Shown here: positions 16,356 to 24,547 of the stretch, one piece after another | Numbering within the stretch: position 1 is the first letter of the stretch | Layout of the letters: each line of letters begins with the position of its first letter | Assembly: GCF_003943935.1 (NCBI RefSeq) | Contig: NZ_RJOB01000003.1 | Location: 186,001-250,000 of the forward strand | Length of the DNA: 64,000 bases | Direction: 5' to 3' | From: Streptococcus mitis | GTDB taxonomy: Bacteria; Bacillota; Bacilli; Lactobacillales; Streptococcaceae | Notes under the pieces: model-generated | The model's input: the letters and a program-made list of their open reading frames with translations, nothing else | Told to the model about the DNA's origin: nothing | Database searches by the model: none | Made by a program: the position numbers and the translations under genes

Positions 16356-17390
16356 ATGGCTTCTACTATTGGTATTGTTAGTTTATCTAGTGGCATTATC
16401 GGAGAAGACTTTGTCAAACACGAAGTGGACTTGGGTGTCCAACGTCTCAAGGATCTGGGACTCAATCCTATCTTTTTGCCCCATTCGCTAAAAGGCTTAG
16501 ACTTTATCAAGAACCATCCTGAAGCTCGTGCAGAGGATTTGATTCATGCCTTTTCTGATGATAGCATCGACATGATCCTATGCGCCATCGGTGGAGACGA
16601 TACCTATCGTTTGTTGCCCTATCTTTTTGAAAATGACCAACTAGGAAAAGTTATCAAACAAAAGATTTTTCTTGGCTTCTCAGATACAACCATGAACCAT
16701 CTCATGTTGCATAAACTAGGAATCAAGACTTTTTATGGGCAATCCTTTTTAGCAGATATTTGTGAATTGGACAAGGATATGTTGCCCTATAGCCTTCACT
16801 ACTTTAAAGAATTGATTGAGACTGGAAGAATCTCAGAAATCCACCCTAGTGACGTTTGGTATGAGGAACGAACTGATTTTAGTCCCAAGGCTCTGGGGAC
16901 ACCTCGTGTCAGTCATGCAAACACTGGTTTTGACTTGTTGCAAGGAAATGCCCAGTTCGAGGGAGAAATCCTCGGTGGGTGTCTCGAATCCCTCTACGAT
17001 ATCTTTGACAATTCTCGATACGCAGATAGCACTGACCTCTGCCAAAAGTACAAACTCTTCCCTGACTTATCAGACTGGGCAGGAAAAATCCTCTTGCTAG
17101 AAACAAGCGAAGAAAAGCCTGAGTCCGAAGACTTCAAAAAGATGTTGCGAAATTTAAAAGACACTGGCATATTCGAGGTCATCAGTGGACTCTTGGTCGG
17201 AAAACCTATGGATGAAACTTTCTATGACGACTATAAAGAGGCACTATTGGATATCATTGATAGCAATATCCCGATTGTCTATAATCTGAATGTCGGCCAC
17301 GCAACTCCAAGAGCCATTGTTCCCTTTGGAGTCCACGCTCATGTAGATGCACAGGAACAAGTCATTCGCTTTGACTATAACAAAAAATAA
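16356..17390 (+). CDS. S66 family LD-carboxypeptidase / MccF-like protein
   Basis: 344-residue serine peptidase of the LD-carboxypeptidase family. The family removes the terminal D-Ala from muropeptides or, in the MccF branch, detoxifies microcin C-like aminoacyl adenylates. Motifs: SLSSGIIGEDF at the N-terminus, AIGGDDTYRLLPYL near 75-88, the nucleophile region LGFSDTTMNHL near 110, and the catalytic His in NVGHATPRAIVPFG near 315. The length and GGDD motif place it nearer MccF. Ribosome binding site AGGAGGATGAGAT precedes the ATG. It is transcribed alone, behind a BOX element. Confidence 0.88.
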   Translation: MASTIGIVSLSSGIIGEDFVKHEVDLGVQRLKDLGLNPIFLPHSLKGLDFIKNHPEARAEDLIHAFSDDSIDMILCAIGGDDTYRLLPYLFENDQLGKVIKQKIFLGFSDTTMNHLMLHKLGIKTFYGQSFLADICELDKDMLPYSLHYFKELIETGRISEIHPSDVWYEERTDFSPKALGTPRVSHANTGFDLLQGNAQFEGEILGGCLESLYDIFDNSRYADSTDLCQKYKLFPDLSDWAGKILLLETSEEKPESEDFKKMLRNLKDTGIFEVISGLLVGKPMDETFYDDYKEALLDIIDSNIPIVYNLNVGHATPRAIVPFGVHAHVDAQEQVIRFDYNKK

Positions 17391-17495
17391 ATAGTTTCTC
17401 TATTTTTGTGCTTTTGTATTGGTTTTCGTTACAATTTATATCTGAATTTATTGCATTTCGCTAATTTCTATGATATCCTTTTAAAGGAGGTGTAT

Positions 17496-17759
17496 ATGAC
17501 AAAACAAAAAATTAATCGAATCGTAGGTTCTATTGGTGCCTTTATTGGAATTATAGTATTTATTGCCTACATACCTCAAATTATCGCTAATTTACAGGGA
17601 AATAAAGCTCAACCATTTCAACCTTTATCAGCTGCTATATCTTGCTTAATCTGGGTTATTTATGGATGGACAAAGGAACCTAAGAAGGATTGGATACTAA
17701 TCATTCCAAATTCAGCTGGTGTTATTTTAGGTGGAATCACTTTTCTGACTTCACTCTAA
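17496..17759 (+). CDS. SemiSWEET-type sugar transporter
   Basis: 87-residue membrane protein beginning MTKQKINRIVGSIGAFIGII; the start at 17496 has a perfect AAAGGAGGT. It has three predicted helices, a PQ-loop motif (FIAYIPQIIANLQGNK near residues 24-40) and PN in the last helix (IIPNSAGVILGG), the pattern of bacterial SemiSWEETs, which dimerise to move sugars down a gradient. The substrate cannot be inferred. It is monocistronic with its own terminator. Confidence 0.8.
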   Translation: MTKQKINRIVGSIGAFIGIIVFIAYIPQIIANLQGNKAQPFQPLSAAISCLIWVIYGWTKEPKKDWILIIPNSAGVILGGITFLTSL

Positions 17760-17778
17760 CAAATATACTAGTATGTAT

Positions 17779-17809
17779 AAAAAGCTGAGATAAATTTCTC
17801 AGCTTTTTT
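17779..17809 (+). terminator. Terminator of the SemiSWEET gene
   Basis: AAAAGCTGAGA pairs with TCTCAGCTTTT and is followed by a T-run; the A-run on the other side makes it bidirectional, also serving tag. Confidence 0.85.
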
Positions 17810-17843
17810 CTATATTCTCAGATATGCTAGTTACCTACACTCA

Positions 17844-18407
17844 CTAATTCCCGCTTTTCCATTCACAATCATTCTCGTGGTCATCAACCAGGCCTGCTGC
17901 CTGTAGAAAAGACAAGACGGCGACTGGGCCTGTGAACTTGAAGCCTCGTTTTTTGAGATCTTTGGCTAATTTCTCAGACAAAACGGTTTTAGATGGGGAT
18001 TGGCGGTAATCGGAAACATCGTTAACGATAGTTTTCCCCTCAACAAAAGACCAAAGATAGGCATCAAAAGAGCCATATTCTTCCTGTAGTCGTAGAAAGG
18101 CTTGGGCGTTAGCGCGTGTAGCAAAAATCTTGGCTCTATTCCGAATGATGGCTGGATTCTCCAGCAAAGCTTCCAACTCGGTGTCGGTCATGTCTGCCAC
18201 CGCTTGAATTTGATAGCTATGAAAGGCTTGACGGAAAGCCTGGCGTTTGTTGAGCACCGTTTCCCAAGACAGGCCTGCCTGATAGGTTTCCATACACAAC
18301 AACTCAAACAATGCTTGGTCATCATGGAGGGGCTGGCCCCACTCCTCATCATGATAGGCGATATAGAGAGGATTGGTCATCTTGACCCACGAACAACGTT
18401 TTGTCAT
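17844..18407 (-). CDS. tag: DNA-3-methyladenine glycosylase I
   Basis: 187-residue base-excision glycosylase that removes 3-methyladenine. Tag signatures are present: RCSWVKMTNPLYIAYHDEEWG at the N-terminus (Cys and the first zinc-site His), the helix-hairpin-helix region NPAIIRNRAKIFATRANA near 85-100, and the C-terminal GLVDDHENDCEW with His and Cys. It is 9 bases after ruvA and belongs to the mutL-ruvA-tag repair operon. Confidence 0.94.
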   Translation of the reverse strand: MTKRCSWVKMTNPLYIAYHDEEWGQPLHDDQALFELLCMETYQAGLSWETVLNKRQAFRQAFHSYQIQAVADMTDTELEALLENPAIIRNRAKIFATRANAQAFLRLQEEYGSFDAYLWSFVEGKTIVNDVSDYRQSPSKTVLSEKLAKDLKKRGFKFTGPVAVLSFLQAAGLVDDHENDCEWKSGN

Positions 18408-18416
18408 GCTCTGCTC

Positions 18417-19010
18417 CTATTTGACCAACATTTTAAGGGCCGACTTGATATAGTTCTCAGCTGTATCTGTCGTTCCTTCAAAGAATTTCTTGATTTTCTT
18501 GAGTTCGGTTGCCTTGTAGCCCAGTGCCAACATGGCTTCCATAGCTTCTTCCAGCTCTTGGTTTTCAGTGCTTGCTTGCACTGCCACCTTGGCAGGAAGG
18601 TCATCTCCTGCAACTACTACCTTACCTTCCAAGTCCAGCACCATCTGTTGGGCTGTTTTCTTGCCAATTTTAGGGAACTTGGTCAAGTAGGTGATGTTCT
18701 TGGTTTCGATGGCTTGAACCAAACCAGCATTGTCATCGACAGCGATAATAGCAAGAGCTGATACAGGACCAATCCCAGATACCGAAATCAGACTGAGAAA
18801 GAGCTTTTTCTCATCTTCTGAGCGAAATCCATAAAGCAGATGAGCATCCTCACGGATGACTTGATGCACATAGATCTGAGCTTCTTGATTCACCTGACCT
18901 GAATAAGCATAGGGATTGGCCACATGCAAGATATAACCGATACCGTTGACTTCAAGGACAATGTATTTGGCAGTAATTTTGGTAATGATTCCTTTAAGAT
19001 ATTCGTACAT
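18417..19010 (-). CDS. ruvA: Holliday junction branch migration protein RuvA
   Basis: 197-residue Holliday-junction-binding subunit of RuvAB. The N-terminal OB fold ([23 protein letters not shown] in part) is followed by two helix-hairpin-helix motifs ([16 protein letters not shown] and [22 protein letters not shown]), a flexible linker, and a C-terminal helical domain that contacts RuvB. It starts 15 bases after the mutL stop. In pneumococcus the riboflavin genes are inserted at this junction; here mutL and ruvA are contiguous. Confidence 0.96.
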   Translation of the reverse strand: MYEYLKGIITKITAKYIVLEVNGIGYILHVANPYAYSGQVNQEAQIYVHQVIREDAHLLYGFRSEDEKKLFLSLISVSGIGPVSALAIIAVDDNAGLVQAIETKNITYLTKFPKIGKKTAQQMVLDLEGKVVVAGDDLPAKVAVQASTENQELEEAMEAMLALGYKATELKKIKKFFEGTTDTAENYIKSALKMLVK

Positions 19011-19025
19011 AGTTTTCCTTTTAGT

Positions 19026-20975
19026 TTAATATTTCCCCAATTCACGGAGACTGGTGTGATTTTCCTGAATACGTCGGAACATCTTTTCCATATCCGACTT
19101 GGTAAAATGCACCAAAACAGGGCGTCCATGGGGACAGTTATAGGGATTGTCACATTGAGAGAGCTGATAAAGGAGCTGTCTGGCTGAATGATCATCGATA
19201 CGATGATTGGCCTTGATGGACCGCTTGCAGGACATCATAATAGCCAACTCTGCTCGGTACTTCTTGATAGAAACTTCCTTGGTCAAAAGGAGCATGTCGC
19301 ACATCTCATAGATGCCTGATTCAATCTCTTCTTCTGCCATCCAAATAGGATGTTCACGTAGAATAAATTGATTTTCTCCGTACTCTGCTAAAAAGACGCC
19401 CACTTCCTCTAAAAGTGCCATTCTTTCCTTGAGACGGAGGGCATCATCCGCTGGAAATTCAAAGATGTAGGGCACTAGAAGTTGCTGCTGGCTCTGGTCA
19501 ACATTGCCAATGCTTTCACGATACTCCTCGTACTTGACCCGTTCCTGAGCCGCATGCTGGTCTATGATATAAAGCCCATCTCGCCCTTGGGCAAAGAGAT
19601 AGGTTCCATGCATTTGCCCGAAAAATTCCAACTCTGGGAAGCTTGATGATTCTTCTCGCTCCAGCTTGTCATAGGCCTTATCCAGACTGGCTAAATCTAA
19701 CTCTGGATGATCTAGCTGGTCGTAGTTAGCAGGCTTTCTCTCTGCAAAATGCAGTTTTGCTGGCTTGGTTAGCTGATCCAAGGTTTCTTTGGCAAATAAA
19801 GTCAAATCCTGTCCTTCATCAGTCAATTCTACCTGATAATCAGCCACCTCAGCTTGACTGGATCTTATCGGCTCTGTCTTTTCATAGTAAAGCGTATTTT
19901 CTTTGAGTGGGAGAATGGTCTGCTCCACCTTCTCACGATTGCGCACGGTCGATTTGGCAAGATTTTCCAAGGCATCTGGAATCAAGGTTTGTTCCTTGAG
20001 ACTATTTGCAATAGCTTCTGAAACCAGCGTCATTAGTTCTTTTTCCTTGGAAATCCGCACCTCTTGCTTGGTTGGATGCACATTGACATCCGCTAGATAG
20101 GGGTCGATATGGATGTGAATGACAGCCAGTGGAAAACGGCCTACCATGAGCTTGCTTCCGTAACCATCCAAAATAGCACGATTGAGTAGGAAGTTCTTGA
20201 TATAACGGCCATTGATGAAGAGACTGATATAATTACGATTGGCTCTAGTTAACTCAGGCAAGGACACAAAGCCAGAAATTTCGAAATCAAGGTCAGAATT
20301 CTCAATTTCAATCATCTTCTTGGCACTCGCCAAACCATAAATTCCTGCGATTGCTTGTCGCAGTTGACCAGTCCCTGCTGTTCGCGTCATTTCCTTACCA
20401 TCACTGATCAAACTAAAAGAAATCTCAGGATGGGCCAAGCCCAGACGGTTAACAATATCAATGATATGAGACAGCTCCGCTTGCTGACTCTTCATATACT
20501 TGAGGCGAGCAGGCGTATTGAAAAAGAGGTCCTCCACACAAACCTTGGTTCCCACAGGACTAGTCGCTGGGATGACTTCTTCAACTTCTCCCCCACGCGC
20601 GACTAACTTGGTTCCGTGACTTGCGCCCTCAACTGCTGTCAAAAGAGTTAAAACGCTGACGGATGCGATAGAAGGCAGAGCTTCACCACGAAAACCAAGC
20701 GTGCGAATTCGAAAGAGGTCTGCTTGATTTTTTATCTTACTGGTCGCATGACGACGCAGAGCCAGCTCTACCTCATCGTGGGCAATTCCATGACCATTAT
20801 CCGTGATTTGAATCTTCTTGAGACCTGCTTCCTCAATCTCAATTATAATCTGACTAGATCCCGCATCAATAGCATTTTCTACCAACTCTTTGACCACACT
20901 GGCAGGACGTTCAATGACCTCTCCTGCCGCGATCTGGTTTGCCAACACCTCTGGCAATTCAATAATATGAGACAT
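19026..20975 (-). CDS. mutL: DNA mismatch repair protein MutL (HexB)
   Basis: 649-residue GHKL ATPase linking mismatch recognition to strand removal. N-terminal motifs are [24 protein letters not shown] and [25 protein letters not shown] and [10 protein letters not shown] follow. A variable acidic linker spans about 340-450. The C-terminal dimerisation domain includes [15 protein letters not shown] and [11 protein letters not shown]. The DMHA endonuclease motif is not seen in the equivalent DQHAAQE segment, so I do not claim endonuclease activity. First gene of the mutL-ruvA-tag operon. Confidence 0.95.
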   Translation of the reverse strand: MSHIIELPEVLANQIAAGEVIERPASVVKELVENAIDAGSSQIIIEIEEAGLKKIQITDNGHGIAHDEVELALRRHATSKIKNQADLFRIRTLGFRGEALPSIASVSVLTLLTAVEGASHGTKLVARGGEVEEVIPATSPVGTKVCVEDLFFNTPARLKYMKSQQAELSHIIDIVNRLGLAHPEISFSLISDGKEMTRTAGTGQLRQAIAGIYGLASAKKMIEIENSDLDFEISGFVSLPELTRANRNYISLFINGRYIKNFLLNRAILDGYGSKLMVGRFPLAVIHIHIDPYLADVNVHPTKQEVRISKEKELMTLVSEAIANSLKEQTLIPDALENLAKSTVRNREKVEQTILPLKENTLYYEKTEPIRSSQAEVADYQVELTDEGQDLTLFAKETLDQLTKPAKLHFAERKPANYDQLDHPELDLASLDKAYDKLEREESSSFPELEFFGQMHGTYLFAQGRDGLYIIDQHAAQERVKYEEYRESIGNVDQSQQQLLVPYIFEFPADDALRLKERMALLEEVGVFLAEYGENQFILREHPIWMAEEEIESGIYEMCDMLLLTKEVSIKKYRAELAIMMSCKRSIKANHRIDDHSARQLLYQLSQCDNPYNCPHGRPVLVHFTKSDMEKMFRRIQENHTSLRELGKY

Positions 20976-21181
20976 TTTTCAGCCCCTTTCTATATCTATT
21001 TTCCTAGAAATTGATTAGTGCTATTATACCATATTTCAGATAGGACAGAAAAGCAAGCACCACATAGGAGCCAAATCCCTCCACATAGACAAAGGCTCTT
21101 GCCATAGGATATAAAATAGTGTTTAATAAAGGTGTACAAGAAGTGATCACAATTTTGTATGAAAAACAAGGAGAGAAATTT

Positions 21182-21622
21182 ATGAAAGTAGAACTACAGA
21201 TTAGTGAAACTTACGAAGAGGAAAAGCTGATTGTTCAAGCACCTCAGCCGACAGATAAAGTCCAGAAAGTCATCGAGTTCGCAGAAAATTTGGATCTAAC
21301 AGAAAAAATCAAAGGGAAAATCGATAATCAGGTCTATCTCGTTGAGATTAGCAAGATTCAACGCTTCTATATCGAGAATCGGAAGGTTCTAGCAGAAACC
21401 GCGAGTCAGACCTACAGCATTGATTTGCGACTCTATCAGGTCCTTGACATTCTGCCAACCAATTTTATCCAAATTTCCCAATCAGAAATCATCAATATCG
21501 ATTCCATCTCTCATCTCAAGCTCACCCCCAACGGCCTAGTAGAAATTTTCTTGAAAAACGAAAGCTTCACCTACTCTTCACGCCGTTACCTAAAAACCAT
21601 CAAGGAGAAATTAGAACTATGA
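21182..21622 (+). CDS. LytTR-family DNA-binding regulator
   Basis: 146-residue protein that starts MKVELQISETYEEEK at 21182 after AAGGAGAGAAATTT. Residues about 50-146 are a LytTR domain (IDNQVYLVEISKIQRFYIENR, LLPTNFIQISQSEIINIDSIS-like region, RRYLKTIKEKL). There is no receiver domain. It overlaps the downstream DUF3021 gene by 4 bases (ATGA). Such pairs are LytTR regulatory systems, in which the small membrane protein restrains the regulator; in S. mutans the related HdrRM and BrsRM control bacteriocins and competence. The target here is unknown. Confidence 0.87.
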   Translation: MKVELQISETYEEEKLIVQAPQPTDKVQKVIEFAENLDLTEKIKGKIDNQVYLVEISKIQRFYIENRKVLAETASQTYSIDLRLYQVLDILPTNFIQISQSEIINIDSISHLKLTPNGLVEIFLKNESFTYSSRRYLKTIKEKLEL

Positions 21623-22077
21623 AAAAACAAGTATTTCACGACGCAGCTACTGGTGTCCTCATCGGTCTCATCCTCTCTATCATCTTTTCACTCATTTATG
21701 CACCAAGTACCTACGCCCCGTTAAGTCCCGACTCTCTCATCGGACAAATGATGGCTCAACATCAGGTTCACGGTGCCTTGGTCTTGCTCTACTGCACACT
21801 TATCTGGGCAGCCATTGGTATTCTCTTCAACTTTGGTAAACGATTATTCAGCCGTGACTGGAGCATGCTTCGTGCGACTCTGACTCATTTTTTCCTCATG
21901 CTAGTAGGCTTTATCCCACTAGCAACCCTAGCAGGTTGGTTCCCTTTCCACTGGTTCTTCTATCTCCAGCTCATTATCGAGTTTGCGATTGTTTACCTCA
22001 TCATTTGGACTATTTCCTATAAAAGAACATCAAAAAAAGTAAACCATATCAATCAACTCTTGGAGCATAGAAAGTAG
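21619..22077 (+). CDS. DUF3021 membrane protein, partner of the LytTR regulator
   Basis: 152 residues with four predicted transmembrane helices (GVLIGLILSIIFSLIY, VLLYCTLIWAAIGILF, FFLMLVGFIPLATLAGW, LIIEFAIVYLIIW) and a basic C-terminal tail, the DUF3021 pattern. It is translationally coupled to the LytTR gene (ATGA overlap). By analogy with other LytTR regulatory systems it probably acts as a membrane-bound antagonist; this is inference. Confidence 0.85.
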   Translation: MKKQVFHDAATGVLIGLILSIIFSLIYAPSTYAPLSPDSLIGQMMAQHQVHGALVLLYCTLIWAAIGILFNFGKRLFSRDWSMLRATLTHFFLMLVGFIPLATLAGWFPFHWFFYLQLIIEFAIVYLIIWTISYKRTSKKVNHINQLLEHRK

Positions 22078-22093
22078 GAACTACCTAGGATAA

Positions 22094-22116
22094 ATAAAAA
22101 GCCAAGCCGAAGCTTA
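22094..22116 (-). terminator. Terminator of nrdI
   Basis: Minus strand AAGC-TTCG-GCTT (22105-22116), a UUCG tetraloop stem followed by GGCTTTTTATTTA. It overlaps the nrdI stop codon. Confidence 0.6.
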
Positions 22117-22578
22117 ACTTTCCAACTCATACAAATCTGCAATAATAGCTGCGACACGTTTGATATCTTCCAGCATGCCTCGCATTTCAAAGTCAGCCAA
22201 GACAGGGAAACCAAAGCGTTGGCTGTATTGCTTGGCTGTCAGGCAGTATTGGTTATTAAAGTTACGATTTCCTGAACCAACCACACCAAAACACTTACTA
22301 GCATTGTCACCATAGGCGATAAAATCCCCCACTGGTGTTGTCAAAATCTCGACATCTCCGTTATCAACGCCATTCCCACCTTCAAGGTAGGTCGGTAGAA
22401 AGGCGACGTAAGGGTGGTCCATTTCATAGAAATCGTGACCTTCCTTGACCAAATCCTTGATATGAATCTTTTGAACCTCTATTCCCTCGTGCTGGGACAA
22501 GAGATAGTCTTTCAAGCGCGTCACAAAACTCTCAGTATTGCCACTCAAACTAATATAAACTAAAGAAATTGTCTTCAT
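22114..22578 (-). CDS. nrdI: NrdI-like flavodoxin
   Basis: 154-residue flavoprotein that starts at 22578 (MKTISLVYISLSGNTESFV) because GGAGGAAAAT immediately precedes; an earlier ATG is part of that ribosome binding site. The FMN-binding SLSGNTESF loop and the NrdI-type VVGSGNRNFNNQYCLTAKQY segment near 100-120 are present. NrdI supplies oxidant for the Mn-tyrosyl cofactor of class Ib ribonucleotide reductase. No nrdE/nrdF lies nearby, so this is an orphan copy. Confidence 0.85.
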   Translation of the reverse strand: MKTISLVYISLSGNTESFVTRLKDYLLSQHEGIEVQKIHIKDLVKEGHDFYEMDHPYVAFLPTYLEGGNGVDNGDVEILTTPVGDFIAYGDNASKCFGVVGSGNRNFNNQYCLTAKQYSQRFGFPVLADFEMRGMLEDIKRVAAIIADLYELES

Positions 22579-22655
22579 ATTTTCCTCCATGATTTTATTT
22601 TTAATCGAAAAATAACTACCAAGATTGTAACTTGATAGTTATTTTTTGTCAATAC

Positions 22656-23189
22656 TTAGGCAAGTTCTTCTGTTTCCTCTTCTTCAGCCAAGGCTTTTTG
22701 TTGACGCCACATCTTATAGAAGACAAGGGCTAGGAAAAGAACATTGATGACGATAGAGAAAATACTAACGGCTTGTGAAATAACACTTATCCCTAAACGC
22801 ATGCTCTCATCGTGAACTAACTGCACAGCGTCTTGTAAAGTCACATAGCTATAAATCGAACCAATAATGGCTAGCAAAACATAGCCGACATAAGTATAGT
22901 TTGCATATTGCAAATTCTTACGAATAAGGAAGATAATCGCTACTGCCACTAAAATAGCAGATAACACAATCAAGGCCATATTAAAAATAGAATGAGTTGC
23001 TTCTGCTACTCTATAGCTGTAATTAAGCTGGTCTTCTAATTGCTGAGCACTAATCCCTTCAATAGTTTTCTGACTCGCACGAAAGGCTTCTTTGCTAGGC
23101 AAGGGACTCAACATTCCAAATAGAGACGCAGCTGAAATCAGAGCAGACAAGATTAGCAAGACCCATAGATAAATCGGTTTCTTTTTCAT
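22656..23189 (-). CDS. Hypothetical four-helix membrane protein
   Basis: 177 residues starting MKKKPIYLWVLLILSALIS at 23189 behind AGGAGGTTCTATC. There are four predicted helices (residues about 7-25, 75-95, 105-125, 135-160), an extracytoplasmic loop between the first two, and a very acidic tail (LAEEEETEELA). No family recognised with certainty. It lies downstream of a two-component system on the same strand, 60 bases after the response regulator, and could be co-transcribed. Confidence 0.75.
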   Translation of the reverse strand: MKKKPIYLWVLLILSALISAASLFGMLSPLPSKEAFRASQKTIEGISAQQLEDQLNYSYRVAEATHSIFNMALIVLSAILVAVAIIFLIRKNLQYANYTYVGYVLLAIIGSIYSYVTLQDAVQLVHDESMRLGISVISQAVSIFSIVINVLFLALVFYKMWRQQKALAEEEETEELA

Positions 23190-23249
23190 GATAGAACCTC
23201 CTGATATTATTATTGATATTATAGCACCTTTTGTAAAGGAATACAAATC

Positions 23250-24536
23250 TTATAGTATAGTTTCTACCTGTTTTCGGTAGGCTTTTGGCGATTTTCCGCA
23301 CAATTTTCGGAACACTTTATAGAAATATCCAACGTTACTGTAACCAACAGCATAGCAAATATCTTCAATACTGTCACTAGTCGAAAGCAAGAGCTGCTGG
23401 GCAGCCTTAATGCGTTGTTTGTTTAGTAATTCTGCGAAGGTCGAATTGGTTTCTCGCTTAATCAACTGACCTAGATAGACAGGATTGATAAAAAGATCCT
23501 TACTGATATCCTTGAGCGAAAGTTCTTTCTGATAATCACGCCCAATAACTTCCAGTACACTGACCACATTTTCATTCATGCGATATTGCCCAAAAAAGCG
23601 GGTCAGAGTTTCCTTAATATAAGGAACCAATTCATTGAAGGATTGAATAGCATGAATGGTTTTGACGATATCCGTCAGATCATCAGCTTTGAGATGTTCA
23701 AATAAGTGGAATACATCCATGACAAACTGAATAAAAAGCTGTTTGGTAATCGGAACACGAGGTGTATTTTCAAGAACTACCTTCTCCAAGAGGTTCAACT
23801 CTTCTACGATTTGGTTGAGATCCCCCTGAATGATAACCCTATAAATCGGTTCGTAATAGGCAAAGAGACTCTCAGACTGTTTTAAATTTACAGAACCGTA
23901 AAAGAGGGCTTTCTCAGCATTCAGCTTCCAGCTTTCAAAGTGTTCTTGATAGGGAGCTTCAAAGGGAGTAACGACTAAACCATCTAGGGGTTGATCAGAA
24001 ATAAAAATCTGCCAATCTTGTCCTAACACATAGTAGGGAATGGTGAAAGAGCCTTGTTTTTCCTTGGATAGGCCTATCCACCAATTCTCCTTACCTCCTA
24101 GATAACTAACAAATCCAGCCTCATCTAAATCTTGACTGAGGGTCTGACTTTTCTTTCCTCTCTCACCGAGCTGACCTGCAATCTTCTCCAGCAGATTTCC
24201 CAACTCTACCTTATCAACAGGTTTGACCAGATAGTCCACCACACTAAGGTTCATTGCTCTTTTGACATAATCAAACTCCTGATAACCTGAGAGCAGGATA
24301 TAGGCAGCATCTGGTAAGATTTCTTTCATCTCCCGAATCATATCAAGCCCTGTTTTGTCGGGCATATTGACATCGGAAATGACCACATCGACAGAATTTT
24401 CCTGAACATATTCTAAGGCTTCATCGGCATGACTGGCTGTTGCGACGACCTCCATTTCCCACTTATCAAAGGGAATCAAACGCTTCAGACCTTCTGTCAC
24501 CATGTACTCATCATCTACTAATAATGCTTTATACAT
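23250..24536 (-). CDS. AraC-type response regulator (YesN-like)
   Basis: 428 residues. The N-terminal receiver has YKALLVDDEYMVTEGL with phospho-acceptor Asp in VVISDVNMPDKTG near 56, and Lys in YLVKPVDK near 105. A long middle region follows, and the C-terminal 100 residues are a double helix-turn-helix AraC domain (LSLKDISKDLFINPVYLGQL, DSIEDICYAVGYSNVGYFYK). It is paired with the histidine kinase starting 11 bases upstream. YesN-type systems usually sense extracellular carbohydrates; the ligand here is unknown. Confidence 0.92.
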   Translation of the reverse strand: MYKALLVDDEYMVTEGLKRLIPFDKWEMEVVATASHADEALEYVQENSVDVVISDVNMPDKTGLDMIREMKEILPDAAYILLSGYQEFDYVKRAMNLSVVDYLVKPVDKVELGNLLEKIAGQLGERGKKSQTLSQDLDEAGFVSYLGGKENWWIGLSKEKQGSFTIPYYVLGQDWQIFISDQPLDGLVVTPFEAPYQEHFESWKLNAEKALFYGSVNLKQSESLFAYYEPIYRVIIQGDLNQIVEELNLLEKVVLENTPRVPITKQLFIQFVMDVFHLFEHLKADDLTDIVKTIHAIQSFNELVPYIKETLTRFFGQYRMNENVVSVLEVIGRDYQKELSLKDISKDLFINPVYLGQLIKRETNSTFAELLNKQRIKAAQQLLLSTSDSIEDICYAVGYSNVGYFYKVFRKLCGKSPKAYRKQVETIL

Positions 24537-24547
24537 TTTCTCCCTTT

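Noticed and set aside
22919-22927. Second TTACGAATA (com-box-like) on the plus strand
   Set aside because: It lies inside a minus-strand coding region with no plus-strand gene downstream within reach; taken as chance.
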